From Aquatica leii (taxonomy: Eukaryota; Arthropoda; Insecta; Coleoptera; Lampyridae), in contig CM069432.1 in NCBI GenBank assembly GCA_035610365.1, positions 224,338,532 through 224,402,531 of the forward strand: DNA of 64,000 bases. Direction: 5' to 3'. The translations under genes and the position numbers were made by a program. Below are positions 34,211 through 45,439 of this stretch, one piece after another (position 1 is the stretch's first letter; each line of letters begins with the position of its first letter). Below the pieces are notes generated by a model. The model made no database searches, was not told where the DNA came from, and saw nothing but the letters and a program-made list of their open reading frames with translations.

Positions 34211-34437
34211 TCGTTGATTGGCAGTTTATATTTCTTCTTGTTTGCACTGAACCGACGATTTGAATTTTCGTTGATTGGCACTTTATACACCTTTAATTCG
34301 GCACTGAATCTACGACTTGAATTTCGTTGATTGGCACTTTATACACCTTTAATTTGGCACTGAATCGACGACTTGAATTTTCGTTGATTGGCACTTTATA
34401 TACTTTTAATTTGGCACTGAACCGGAGGAATGTTTTT
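34211..34437 (-). repeat. tandem repeat in the BEL/Pao leader (four 56-57-bp units)
   Basis: Units start with TCGTTGATTGGCA at 34211, 34268, 34324 and 34381, each followed by a GCACTGAA(C/T)C block; a decayed unit may precede them. They lie between the 5' LTR and Gag, where such leader repeats can affect packaging or translation. Spacing is almost constant, which points to recent tandem duplication. Confidence 0.85.
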
Positions 34438-34530
34438 CCAATGGTTGGCACTTGTTATATATTTGATTTTGTATTAAAGTGAACGTTTATTTTCTTATTT
34501 GCACAATTCAATCCGACTCGTATGGACCAA

Positions 34531-34770
34531 TGTTGATTATATGATTAATTTATTTGTGGACTGTATATTAAAGTACTTGTATTTAATTATTATATTTATT
34601 TGCTTATACGAGTTCTTACATCACTATTCTATACTACTTGGTTGATTCTAATGCTTGAATGAATACATTTTTAAAAATCTTAAACTTAATCATTGTCCCC
34701 ACCCTTACTACTTAGGGTGACTGTGATTTACTATGAATCATTAGCAGCGGCGTATCTTTAAGATTTAACA
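34531..34770 (-). repeat. 5' LTR of the BEL/Pao element
   Basis: 240 bp, nearly identical to the copy at 28731-28970. In element orientation it is followed directly by TTGGTCCATACGAGTCGG, the position of the primer-binding site. I do not assign the priming tRNA. Confidence 0.95.
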
Positions 34771-34775
34771 GCTTC

Positions 34776-35504
34776 TGTTTTTAAGGAGTCTTACTGCGTC
34801 CTGTATGTTTTGACGGATATGTCTAAAGTACTCACTGTTTGCCAGATTGGCAGTCCGTCGTTTGATTTGTAATAGAAGTAGTCAAAAGTACTCTCAATAC
34901 ATAAAGTGGTCTTTCTCGACCACGGCCTTTGTAGGTAAGAAGAACATCTCCAACTGATTAGGATGTTTTTGCGTTGGTTAAACTAACGCGGTTTTTGAAA
35001 ATGCACACTATTGTTTTGAAATAAGGCAATGTATTTAAATGAGTTATTTACATCAACTGCTTAGCAAAACCGTAGTTTTGCTGCATAGAACCTTCGGATA
35101 CTAAATGTTACGCCTATTTTATAAAACTTATCCAATCAGAAGAAGGCTATAAAACTTGGGAATTACATGAAAATACGCTGAACAATGTCAGTGCTTAATA
35201 TTAAACGTACCATAGCACCTAAGTTTATTACATTAGGTAGGTAAAACCCAGCTTAGAAACACAAAAGGTGCATTTGTAATAATACAAAATTTTCTTAATA
35301 TCTAATTTTAACTAATACAATGCTAATACTACAATACTATAAATCAAAGATTATAAAACAAAACGTATATACAAATAATACTATTGTAAGTGATCTTGCC
35401 ACTAAAATAGCTAGGCGGCATTAACATAGGATATTGCTCAACCCACAACCTACGTGTAGTGTGGAGGTTACAATTACGCTCGGCGTACTTTAAAACAATA
35501 TTAC
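34776..35504. other. AT-rich stretch, nothing assigned
   Basis: Sequence flanking the BEL/Pao insertion. No coding similarity, inverted repeat or promoter could be supported. One minus-strand 60-codon frame (35344-35526) looks like chance. Confidence 0.4.
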
Positions 35505-36402
35505 TAAGCCTAGGATTTATATGCACTTAAAAATGCTTAAATATGCATGCATTTATGCACTATAAACACGTAAAATATGCACTTAAAAACGCGAAATATG
35601 CACTTCAAAATCATAAATTATGGGTTTCTTAGTAATTTTTAATCAACACCTGCACTTAAATTCTTAATAAAACACCTGTTAAACGTTTTTTAAAGTTTAT
35701 TGTTATAAATTATTTTATTTAGTTAACCTCATTTTCTAAACATACAATGTTACAGCTTACAATAACGTACATTTTTAAATTTTCAAAAGTAAACATGCGC
35801 CTATTAACTCTAAATATTGCATTATATTTTGAGAAACTTCAGTCCACATGTCAAGATGTAATAGGGGCATACTAAAAATGTTTAATTCGATAAGTGAATA
35901 ATGTTTTACTTGGTCTAAAATGTTTTGACCAAATAATGCATCGCCTATGGTTTTAAGTACGATTAGTAAACAAAAGGACAGGTAAATTTTTCTACGAATA
36001 GTAAGTTGTCAAACGATCTATAAAATTTTCTAATACCCTATTATCATAAAACGATTAAGGGGAAGTAAGTATTTAAATTCTTGTAAAAACTTTTTTTTAG
36101 AATATAAAGGTATACAGATGTTAAAATTGTAAGATATTTAACAGTAGGTTGTAATTCTTTAAAAAGATTGACCAATTTATAATTACAACATAAGAAACTA
36201 TGGAAACATGATAAAATATGCACTAACACACAAAAATGCTAAAATATGCATGCATTTATAAAAAAAACTTAAATATGCATTTATATGCACTTTAAAATTG
36301 ACATATGTGATTCATATGTGTCCTAAACATGTAAAACTATAACCCTGCATATGTTTCTTACAAGCAGAAAAAACATGCAAATGCACAGAAATCCTATCCC
36401 TG
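35505..36402. mobile_element. hAT-like non-autonomous element (about 898 bp)
   Basis: The right end, read inward, is CAGGGATAGGATTT; the left end TAAGCCTAGGATTT shares TAGGATTT. The possible 8-bp duplications AATATTAC (35497-35504) and ATTATTAC (36403-36410) match at 7 positions. Both subterminal regions are full of AATATGCA(C/T)TTA and TATGCATGCATTTAT words in opposite orientation. An open minus-strand piece (36044-36229) and its flank may be transposase remains but carry no motif I can name. Ends are less certain than those of the element at 6734. Confidence 0.6.
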
Positions 36403-37050
36403 ATTATTACTGTTTTACATAACAAAGAACAAGTAAATTAAATATTATGAAGTACGAGTACGTTTACATGAATCACTAATGCGTTAACTAAAGAAATCTG
36501 TTAAAAAAATCGAGACAAAAACAAATCATATTTTTGAACTCAGTTCTAAGAAAGCCAAATTTTGCATTTAATTATCTGAAGTCTTGTTTTAGTTACAACC
36601 AAAGATAAACGTGATTGTGTACACAAAGTACATTTTGTTAAGCTAGGTCCGTAATAATGCTAAGAAATAAACCTTGCTATCGGTTTTAATTATTTTATTA
36701 ACCATTGCTTTTGTAGATGATGGAAAATTAAAGAAAACTATAATTAACACAATACATTAATACGTTTCACGGATTTTACAGCGTCTACCCACCATTTACC
36801 GCGTAGTTACAATCAACAAATAATTTCCAATTGTTTAGATAGTCAGGACCGGCCAAAATCTTTAATTGCAAATATCTCAAATTTGGGCCACTTTAGAGCA
36901 AATCTTTAAAGAAGTTTTTAGTCGTATTTCAAATACACCCTGTATAGGGTCTTCTTAACAAGTCATGAATACTACTTCCAGCACGATGATCTGTATCGTA
37001 GACTATTACATACTTGGGTCTCAATTTATATTGCCATTTTTTCTTTGGAG
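36403..37050. other. AT-rich stretch next to a Ty3-type fragment
   Basis: No coding unit is supported. CACCCTGTATAGGG at about 36936 is an end-like word common in insect repeats. The last 100 bases may hold the decayed continuation of the RNase H fragment at 37051-37310. Confidence 0.35.
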
Positions 37051-37310
37051 TTACATAACTGTGATAGACCATTTAATGCAACGTGGTTCGTTCATATTCT
37101 TGCAAGTATTGTAAAAATGTTCTATAGATTTTACGATTCCTAACAATTCTTTTTTAGTCACACAATAATTTCTCTTCAGTTTCGACAAAATTTTATTAAA
37201 ATACTTTTCTTTGCTTTGAACTTGTGAAACTACTACATACATGACCAAATGACGCATATGTTCTTTTAGATAATTTAAAATCGGCGCGTTAATTAGAATT
37301 CATGAAGTAT
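37051..37310 (-). pseudogene. Ty3/mdg4-type RNase H fragment
   Basis: The minus-strand frame reads YFNKILSKLKRNYCVTKKEL followed by LGIVKSIEHFYN. This is the highly conserved S-x-x-L-x-x-x-E-x-NY-x-x-T-x-x-E-x-L-A-I-V block of Ty3-type RNase H. Here the glutamate of 'ERNY' is lysine, and the family's 'FHxYLYG' is lost through a frame change. It is an isolated fragment about 260 bp long without recognisable RT or integrase alongside. Confidence 0.75.
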
Positions 37311-39586
37311 TGAAAGTTTATCGTATTGGCTGAGCATATTTGGTGTTGATTTTGTACTTTACCACGTTCGTCCTTCCTTTGTAACTACTTTCTAGCACAA
37401 ATACGTTTGATACTGCTGGAACATTTTAACTTTGATTAGCTAGTCATACATACTGTACCTATACTTTTTATAACACCCATTCTTAGGATCGCTTTTTATG
37501 TGATTTCGGTTACCAGTTTGTCTAGTACTCCGTTTTCTAATGTGTACTTTGACTTGTCCGTGTGTTGATATTACGCAGCACTGCAAAAGTTGCTTTGATG
37601 TTATGCTTTTATTGCCATTTTAAACTTCAACGTAAAAGCGTCATCCAACGTTTTAGGTTGGGTTAAGCGTAGGTTCCGGCGCGTCTCGTTGTTTCTAAGC
37701 CTTTACATGTAAATCAACTATTGAAAACGTCCATTTCTGTTTATAGTTTCAACCATTACTTTTAGTTGGGATTGTAATAGGTACTGCTTGTGATAAGTTG
37801 CTCAAAATGCTTTTTCGTCAATATTACACGGTAAAACGTTACATTTGTGAGTGGTTTCTTAATGATGGTTAATCAATAACGTTTATTTTGTTTTTGGAAT
37901 TGTTTATTTTTTTAATGAACGCTCTAAAACGTATTACTTTAAGAAAGAAAAATTAGCGTCTTACTTGTTTTATTCCAAATCTTCAGAAAATCGTTATTGC
38001 AATACTGCTTTATAACCATTAAATTTTTACTCACGTACTTTCAGTTTTCTTTTTAAATGTGTAATAAAATAAAGAAATTAGGTTTTTTTGGTAAACATAA
38101 ATATACGAATAATATGTAATTAAGCATTAAACTGAAGAATTAAATTTGGTATATGCTGATGTGTATATGGAGTTGATGTAAAAAATGTAATATCAAAATA
38201 ATTCTTGCTAAATAGTGAAATAAGATAATGCTTACTAAATGGGGTGTTGTGCAAATGGAGAATAATATAAAGTCTTTACGTGATAAGAAAGATAAACAGT
38301 AAAAAATAGCAGTAAAGTCGTTTAAAACAAAATACAGACTGTTCTAAGAAAATGATTAGTTTTAAGAACGTTTTTAGTAGGTAATTATACAATCGACGAT
38401 AAAATAATTTGCGTTAAAAATAATGTACGTTATACCAGTTTATTTTATATATTATATATATTTCATATAAAAAAGAATAACTTGCTTGGTTTACGTATTA
38501 ATGCTCAATCAACAATGAATAACTGTTTGGAAGGTTTGATTGTTTTCATAATATTAATTTTTTTCTGAATGTAAAATAGTATTTCTTTCAAAGAATACAC
38601 AATTTTACTTATATGTTAATATTGCCAATTATTAGAATTATTTTGCATGGTTTAATTATTAAAATTATAAAAACGGAGACAGCCATAAAATATAACAAGA
38701 ATTTATTATTTACTCTAAAAATAAAAGCCACAAAATCTGTTTTCTGTAACAAAAACAATACACATTTACTTGAACTCTTTTATTAGACAGCTTAATAGTC
38801 TACTTTATTACAAAAGTTAAAGAATGTACTCATATATTAGATAAAAATTGGATGAAAATAAAATTAAAGATAGAACATTTTATACAACCAAAATGGTTTA
38901 ATAATGCAAACTTTTCACGTGTTATGAATTTAGAAAATGTTTTAATTTATATTAATTATTACAATTAATACTTTTCCAAATTACATTTGTTATTCAAAAC
39001 CGGGAGTCCTTGTATTCAATTTAGTAATAATATATAAAATATGCTTAATTAAATTAGGTTTATAAGCTCCGCAATAAAATTGTAATTTTACTCTTCTTTT
39101 TAAATTAATTAAATTAAAAATTATCTATGTACCAATAATTAATAAAAAACAGTAATTCTTAGAACTAAATTAAACATTGTTTTTGATTTTTCTTTATTCA
39201 CGATGTCTACAAACTTAGAAGTCTATTTTCTTGCAACAGGTCCGTACTTTTCTTAAAAATTTTAGTTATTTAATATGTTTTATTAGACTTGCTGAATAGA
39301 TAGAAATAGATCCCTCTCACAAATGTTTTTGTAATTGGTTAATTCAAAGTACGCGGCAAAATTACATTAAAAGCCTGATTCACTCCGCGAAGTTATTGTG
39401 TATTAATAATCTTAATATTTCAGCGTTACGTTGTTTTATCAGTATTTTTGTGTACAAAATTAATTATTTTAAAATAATCTTTTGAAATACAATCTGATAT
39501 TGTTGATATCAAAGTAAGAAAAAATTCTGTTAAAATATCTACCAACTGTCAAAACAACATTTTTATAGGTTATCTAATACATTATT
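37311..39586. other. AT-rich stretch, nothing firmly assigned
   Basis: No convincing gene. The GACTTGCTGAATAGAT repeat shared with about 27063 occurs at about 39288. The part 37311-37900 is less AT-rich than the rest and may be old retrotransposon sequence belonging with the RNase H fragment, but no motif could be read. Confidence 0.35.
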
Positions 39587-40920
39587 ATGAATCTGTCGCC
39601 AATGAAAAAACGTAAAGCGAAACATTTATCAATATCTGATAAAGAAAGTATTCTAAATATTTATAAAACTGGGGAACAAAATCAACCAAGTAGTACGAAA
39701 ACAGATCATACTAAACTTACAGCTCTAGCAGCCGGTAACGCAACCCTTCATTTTATTTGCGTCTTTTCTATACTTACGTGTGAAGATTTATATTAACTAT
39801 ATTTATTTACATAGGTGTTTCTGTATCTACTGTATACAACGTGCTAACTGAATATAACACAGATCACTACATTCTCCAAAAGTGTACCGTAGATTAAGAC
39901 CAATATGAGATAATGTTACTGATGGAATGAAAAGTGCCCTAAGACGTATTGTATATTTGTTCTTTTTATGTAATAAACAACCAAGAGTAAAAAAAAGTTA
40001 TGGTTTGTATTATCAAAGATAAGAATTTGCCAAACTTTAAAGAAAGTACGTTACAGACATTATTGAAAGAAGTTGGGTTTAGGTTAGTTAAACAAACGAA
40101 AGTGTATTGTGTTTGTAATATACGTTATTTTATAGGCACAGAAAAAGAAATAGCAACAAAAATATTATATCATAGCATAGAGAAGACGATTCTTTTGGGA
40201 AATAAGAAAGTATAAGGAAGAGGACAAGAAAATATATTATTTGCTCGAAACTTGGGTTAATGCTGGTCATGTTACTACAAAAATTTGGAAGCCTTCATTT
40301 CTGGAGGTAAAGGCAGACGATTAATTGTGTTACATATAGGTTCAGGTACAGGATTTGTTGAAAATAGTTTATTATTTTTGAATTAAAAAAAACTATTAAC
40401 TACCATGAAGAAATGAATTCTGGAGTATTCAAAAACTGGTTTGAGTCAGTGTTAAGTAGAAGAAGGTGCTGCAATAGTGTATAATGCTTAATATCATAGC
40501 GGAAAAGTTAAAAAATCCAACTTTTGCAACTAAAAAAGCTGATATACAAGATTGTTTGACAAGTAAATCGATTGAATTTATGGAAGATATGGTTAAAACA
40601 GAACTTTTAGCACTTGTCAAGAAAAATATTTCAGCAACAAAGTCTGTGGTAGATAAAATGGCAAAAGTCAGTAAACGAGTTGTACTTTGATTGCCACCGT
40701 ATCACTGTGGGTTGAATCTCATTGAATTAATATGGGCGCAAATAGAAGATGGTAAAAATCTATTTTTTGAAGCAGTAGTTAATGTTTCTGCAGATAATTA
40801 GAAAAAAATCTATACAGCATGGGATTAAACTAGAACAAGAAATGTGACATACAGATTTCACATTAGAAGTTATAGTTGAACATATTATTATTCAATTGAG
40901 AAATGAATTTTTATTTCGTT
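39587..40920 (+). pseudogene. IS630/Tc1-like DDE transposase pseudogene
   Basis: Blocks in order: a basic N-terminal helix-turn-helix (KKRKAKHLSISDKESILNIY), then VSVSTVYNVL at about 39820, and EVGFRLVKQTKV at about 40070. IYYLLETWVNAGHVTTKIW spans about 40230-40290, then GRRLIVLHIGSGTGFVEN at about 40315-40365 and YHEEMNSGVF near 40405. DIQDCLTSKSIEF, then MVKTELLALVKK and YVVDKMAK-like residues, fill 40484-40690, and LPPYHCGLN with LIWAQIED near 40700 ends the core. This is the insect 'DETWVNAGH' transposase family. The catalytic aspartate of DETW is leucine here, and the usual 'MDNASYH' block is lost. There are many frame changes; it is dead. Confidence 0.8.
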
Positions 40921-41607
40921 GTTGAATTGAATTAGTTGTGTTATGTAAACATTTAAGAATAGCTTTTTTCATCCCTACTTCACGTTTCTTAATTACACGA
41001 TATTTATATATTCAACTATAACAAAATTGTAAGTTTTTATATTATATGCACGATGTTTTAATTTAAAAAAGAAATTTAATCTCAGAAGTATCAGAAGGAC
41101 CTATAAAGCGTACAAAGTAATAGAAGACGAAACCAATAACCAAGCGAAACTCTTGTCTGCTTTATTATTCTTGCGATTTAATGTACAACTTTAGCAGTGG
41201 AGTATGCGAGGTGCAACGGTCAGTTGCTAAAGTGTGATACCTGATGGAGAATAATATTGTAATAGATTAAAAAGGTCTATTTATTGGTAAAGAATATGTT
41301 TATTTAGCAACTTCTTCAGATGGAAAGTTCGAAAAGTTTAACGTATGCTGTGAAGACAGATAAGACGTTATATATTGAATATAGTAATGGAAAAATCAAG
41401 TCAAAAAGGAAACATTATAATTGCAGTGAAACTTGACAGAGGATGTTGCAATATCGAGTCTATCTTAAACAACCTACCACTAGTAGCTAATACTTTGGGT
41501 TAATATTTCAATATGTATGTTATAGTTTAATTCATTCTTAAGCCAGTTGAAATGACTGTTTAACTGTGTAGCTTTTTGTAAAATCTTATTCAAACTAATT
41601 AAAATTT
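40921..41607. other. AT-rich stretch, nothing assigned
   Basis: No coding similarity recognised; probable transposon remnants between the IS630-like pseudogene and a small palindromic element. Confidence 0.35.
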
Positions 41608-41870
41608 AGAAAACTATAAATTTGTACGGAAGGTAGAAAAGGATTTAATGACAGATACACATCGGTGTATCCTAGCGCTGACGAGCTCCTAAAGAACGAA
41701 ACAGCTGTCCGCTAGTTCTGATGTTGTTTTTCACAATTATACTGACATTGTTCCTAACCTATTTTATATTTGGGATTTTGACAGCGTCACTTGTCAATAG
41801 ATCATTGACTTTCGCTGTCATTAAATTCAATGACAACTTTTCTACCTCCCGTATTAATTTATAGTTTTCT
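41608..41870. mobile_element. palindromic MITE (about 263 bp)
   Basis: The left arm runs AGAAAACTATAAATT, then TACGGAAGGTAGAAAAG and TTTAATGACAG. It is mirrored at the right end by CTGTCATTAAA, CTTTTCTACCTCCCGTA and AATTTATAGTTTTCT. Each arm is about 60 bp, with a roughly 7-bp insertion in the right arm. The centre is GC-richer and has no reading frame. Target duplication not resolved. Confidence 0.75.
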
Positions 41871-42169
41871 ATATTATCATACGTGGTATTTTTACCACAA
41901 GATGGCGTTTCAAAAACATTTGAAATATGTTGGTAATATCTACACGACATAAAATAGTACGCCTTTTATGTTACCTATGATAGTACGGTTGTCTGTCAGT
42001 ATGGTTGTGGAAATTATCATAATTTTTTTTGTTTTGAAAAGTAGCGGTACTGTTGTAAAGAAAAATTTGTTCATTGTAGTTGTAATCTTAGTATTGTGTG
42101 GCGCTGTCTTTTACGCAGCCTAACCCCATATTTTAAATTTTTTCATATTATCTATCCATATTATTATAG
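41871..42169. other. spacer downstream of the P-like pseudogene
   Basis: About 300 bp lie between the palindromic element and the last readable transposase block. It may include the 3' terminus of the P-like element, but no terminal inverted repeat was found. Confidence 0.35.
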
Positions 42170-44125
42170 AGATTAGTGCTCGTAGTCCTGGTATTGCATT
42201 TCTGCTGCGGACGACAAAAAATAAGTTTTCAAAGGCATCTTTCGTGAGCCGTCCCAGTAAAATTAAATTAATATTTGAATTAACAATTTTTTAAATATTC
42301 TTTTTGTAAATCTAGTGCTGTTTGAGTTTGATAATAACATACCGCGTTGAAAAAGTTTTCAGTCTCCGTTATCAACTTTCAGATGACAAATAATGTTCAG
42401 ACTTTTTTTAAATGCAATGGTTTTGTTATACTTCACCAAATTGTATTTAGAAAGCCCTAATTTTTAAGAATGTGACGTAATTAAGCTAAAAATGAGTTGG
42501 CAGAACCAAGTAGTTGGTTCGTATTGTTTATTAAGTTGTTCTCTTAAAAATGATGTCTAATACCAGCAGCAATATCATAATGTAAAAGTGCATATGCTAT
42601 GTTCACGTCCATTTTCTCAAAGTATCCGGGTTGAAACATGTCTTCTTTTACCCGCTGTGCAATTTTTACTTCTTTGTTTTTCTGAAGTATATGAAGCATT
42701 AAGTAAGGTCTACTGGTTCTGGGTTTCCAATAATATTTTAAATACTTTATTCCGCACTAAACTGGTAGCTACATTTTCAAAAACATGTGCAGGATCAGGC
42801 ATGACATACAATTTTGCATTATTATTCAAAAGATGTAAACAAAAATTCTTTATTTTTTTATTTTCAGTAATGCCAAGTATACGCTATAATGCTAGATTTA
42901 ATGGTAAGTATAAAAGTAAAGTAAGAAAAGTTAAATAACTTGTCTACTAGATAGAAAAGTAAAGTAACCACTAAAAAGTAAAGTAACGTTAGACATTTAT
43001 CTTTTATCTTTTTAATTTCTTTCTTTAGAATTAATTGGCCCATTTTTGCTTCTCCCTTTTTGTATAAACTCAGTTAATTTTGGTTTGGTAGATTAGTTAC
43101 AATATATCTTCAAACATAAATTTTCCACTAGAATTGGAAGACTAAGAAATAAAAAAAGATAAGAAAAAGATAGATCATAGTTATTTTTAGGTAGAGTAGT
43201 TGCAATATATTTTTGAACACTAGCTGAAAATATAAAATTTTGAATTCTGTTTTAAAGTGTGCGTAAACTGGGGTATGGGTTTTTGACTGAGTATTTCTTT
43301 ATAACCTTTCTTAACATAACACACGCCATATACAACTTGCTGGATTTTGGTACAGCTTCATTATGTCCCCTGTGATTACCATACTTCAACATGTGTATTT
43401 GATCCTCAGTAAATATGTTTTTGAGCTGTGTCTCCAGGCTTTTTACAGGCGTCTACAAAACATTAATCCTTGCTTCGCTAACCTTTAATTTATTCTGAAG
43501 TTTTTAAAACTGTTCATTCGTAACATATGATTCATTAGATTCTGATTCATTTATTTTTGCCACTTCCTTGGAACAACTTATTTGGACTATTATTTAATCA
43601 ATAATATCTACTACATATACAGTTGACACTATACCTGACATATTTTCTTGTTTGCTAGAGATTACTTCAGCACTCGGAGATGTTTCACTTTCCAAATTCA
43701 TTGGCTCATCATCTACAATTTCATACAATTTTACAATATACGTATCTGCACTATTCTGCAAAACTACACTCACTGATAAGTTTCCTTTTTAAATGCCTTG
43801 TTCAGACAGCACTTCTCTTTAGAAGTTTTTAATTATAATTTCAGTTCATTTCAAACGGATCGTCATTAAAATGTACCTGAAAAGATAGTGTAATAAGAAA
43901 TACAAATTGTAACAAAATAGTATCCATATTACAATTTTTAATACCAAAACAATGTTACCTACCTCACAAACTAAAGCCCTTGCCGGTAATTCCTTTCTGT
44001 TAATCAAATCTAACCACATTTTTCTTCCCTGGTCATCATATTTGGCTGTGGGTACTAAATAATCGATAACTGCCTTTGCTACGATTCCTGCATTCAAGAA
44101 CATAACAACCCGGGTAACTCTTGAA
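42170..44125 (-). pseudogene. P-element/THAP9-like transposase pseudogene
   Basis: Five blocks in order on the minus strand. (1) A THAP zinc finger at 44125-43877: C-x4-C in PGCYVLECRNRSKG, then after a frameshift a KMWLDLINR block, an intron (43962-43877, donor GTAGGT), and C-E-V-H-F finishing the C-x2-H pair. (2) An acidic linker about 43800-43540. (3) A helix-turn-helix at 43435-43255: IFTEDQIHMLKYGNHRGHNE ... NPYPSLRTL. (4) LYVMPDPAHVFENVATSLVR at about 42830-42770 with FEKMDVNIAYALLHYDIAAG near 42610. (5) Decayed TTWF, KYN-AI and LLGRLTKDAFENLFF at about 42250-42200, the last acidic block. This is the THAP9/P-transposase order. Many stops and shifts; two roughly 30-bp direct repeats (43088, 43192) occupy the gap between (3) and (4). 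Confidence 0.78.
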
Positions 44126-44205
44126 ATAAATCTTCAATTTTTTTACACAGAAAAATTATCACAACCAACAGGTGACAACTAAGAGTTTATGACGTCACGA
44201 GCCGC

Positions 44206-45439
44206 ATTGAAGCAATTGAATGCACTTTAGAACACTGTCACACTTTGCTATTTGTTAGTGCTTGAAATATGGCTCAATTATCTGAGAAACATAGAATTGA
44301 AATTTTAATAATTCTGGGATATGGAGATAGAAGAAGAACCCAAGACGAAGTATGTAATTTATTTAATAACTTGCATCCAGAATTAAACATTTCGCAGTCC
44401 ACGGTAAGCAAAATTTTGCGGAAATTTCAAGAGACAGGTTCGGTGAAAGATGCGAGTAGAACTGGTAGTCATTAAGTAATGTGGAACGAGAAAATGTGTT
44501 CTTGTCTGTTGAGGAAAATCCACAAATTTCTGTTCGGCAAATTGCTAGAGACCATAATTTGAATAAATCGGCTGTACATGACGTTTTAAAAAAAGAAAAA
44601 TTTCATCCTTATAAAGCTTGTGTAGTTCAAGAATTATTTGAAGACGATTTGGACAGAAGGCTGGAGTTTTGTGAAACAATAACAAACAAACTTGAACGAG
44701 ATGCACATTTTCATAAAAATATCCTTTTTACTGATGAGGCCACGTTTTGTTTAAACGGCACAATTAACAAACAAAACACACGTTACTGGTCTTCACAAAA
44801 TCCTCACTGGTATCTAGAAGGACACACTCAATATCAGCAGAAAGTCAACGTCTGGGTACGAATGATTGGAAGTCAAATTTTGGGGCCATATTTTTTTTAA
44901 GGTAGTTTAACGGCGAATATTTATCTCGATTTCTTAAGATTTGAGTTAGTTCCTGCTTTGGCCGAGTTATTTCCACATGAAGTAGATCCAGATATACCTC
45001 ATAACAGAATATGGCTTCAACAAGACGGGGCACCTCCACATCTTGGAATTAATGTTCGCCACTTTCTTAATAATACTTTTCAAAATACATGGATAGGCAG
45101 AAGAGGTACGATAGAATGGCCTGCTCGCTGGCCGGATTTAAGTCCACTAGATTTTTTTCTTTGAGGCTATATTAAAAGCAAAATTTATGTAAATAGACCT
45201 GATAATGTTGAAGATTTGAAAAATCGCATTAGAGTTGAGATAAGAGCTATAACTCGAGATATAATTTCAAAAGCATGGTTTTAAAAATCGAATTTACCAC
45301 TGTCAAATTATGAATGGTTTACATTTTGAACATTTATTGTAAGTTTAGTTTAAATACATTTTTTTGTTATAACAATTTTATGTAAAGATATTCAAAGTTT
45401 AATATTTGCTATTGTGACAGTGCATTCAATTGTTTCAAT
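44206..45439 (+). mobile_element. mariner-like element, DD41D type (about 1.23 kb)
   Basis: ATTGAAGCAATTGAATGCACT at the left (44206-44226) returns inverted at the right (45419-45439) with about two mismatches, and encloses a transposase pseudogene of matching size. The motif CTGTCACA/TGTGACAG is also mirrored inside both ends. True termini may lie slightly outside, since a TA duplication is not evident at these exact positions. Confidence 0.7.
44269..45285 (+). pseudogene. Tc1/mariner transposase, DD41D spacing
   Basis: The frame starts at MAQLSEKHRIEILIILGYGD with a first helix-turn-helix (SQSTVSKILRKF). After a stop and shift at 44475 it resumes as SVEENPQISVRQIARDHNLN, then FTDEATFCLNG with catalytic D1, and WLQQDGAPPH with D2 (about 45020). 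WPDLSPLDFFL follows, with the third aspartate 41 residues after D2. That spacing defines DD41D (rosa/visitor-type) rather than classical D34D mariners. Defects: a frameshift near 44475, a TAA at 44898-44900, and TGA where the usual tryptophan of FLWG stands. Otherwise well conserved, so it is a moderately young dead copy. Confidence 0.85.

Larger units (their letters stand above)
28731..34770 (-). mobile_element. BEL/Pao-type LTR retrotransposon (6,040 bp)
   Basis: A complete element is bounded by 240-bp LTRs and a 5-bp target duplication GCTTC (28726-28730 and 34771-34775). Coding order on the minus strand is Gag (DUF1759 type), CCHC knuckle, aspartic protease, reverse transcriptase, RNase H, integrase and a DUF5641-type tail. 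This is the BEL/Pao order, with protease before RT and integrase last. The two LTRs differ at only 2 of 240 positions, so insertion is recent. In contrast the body carries at least three frame changes, one nonsense codon and an internal deletion. As read it cannot make Pol, though some breaks fall at homopolymers and could be assembly errors. Confidence 0.95.

Noticed and set aside
42588-42938. 116-codon plus-strand frame
   Set aside because: The opposite strand carries the P-type DPAHVFEN block, which explains the sequence better.
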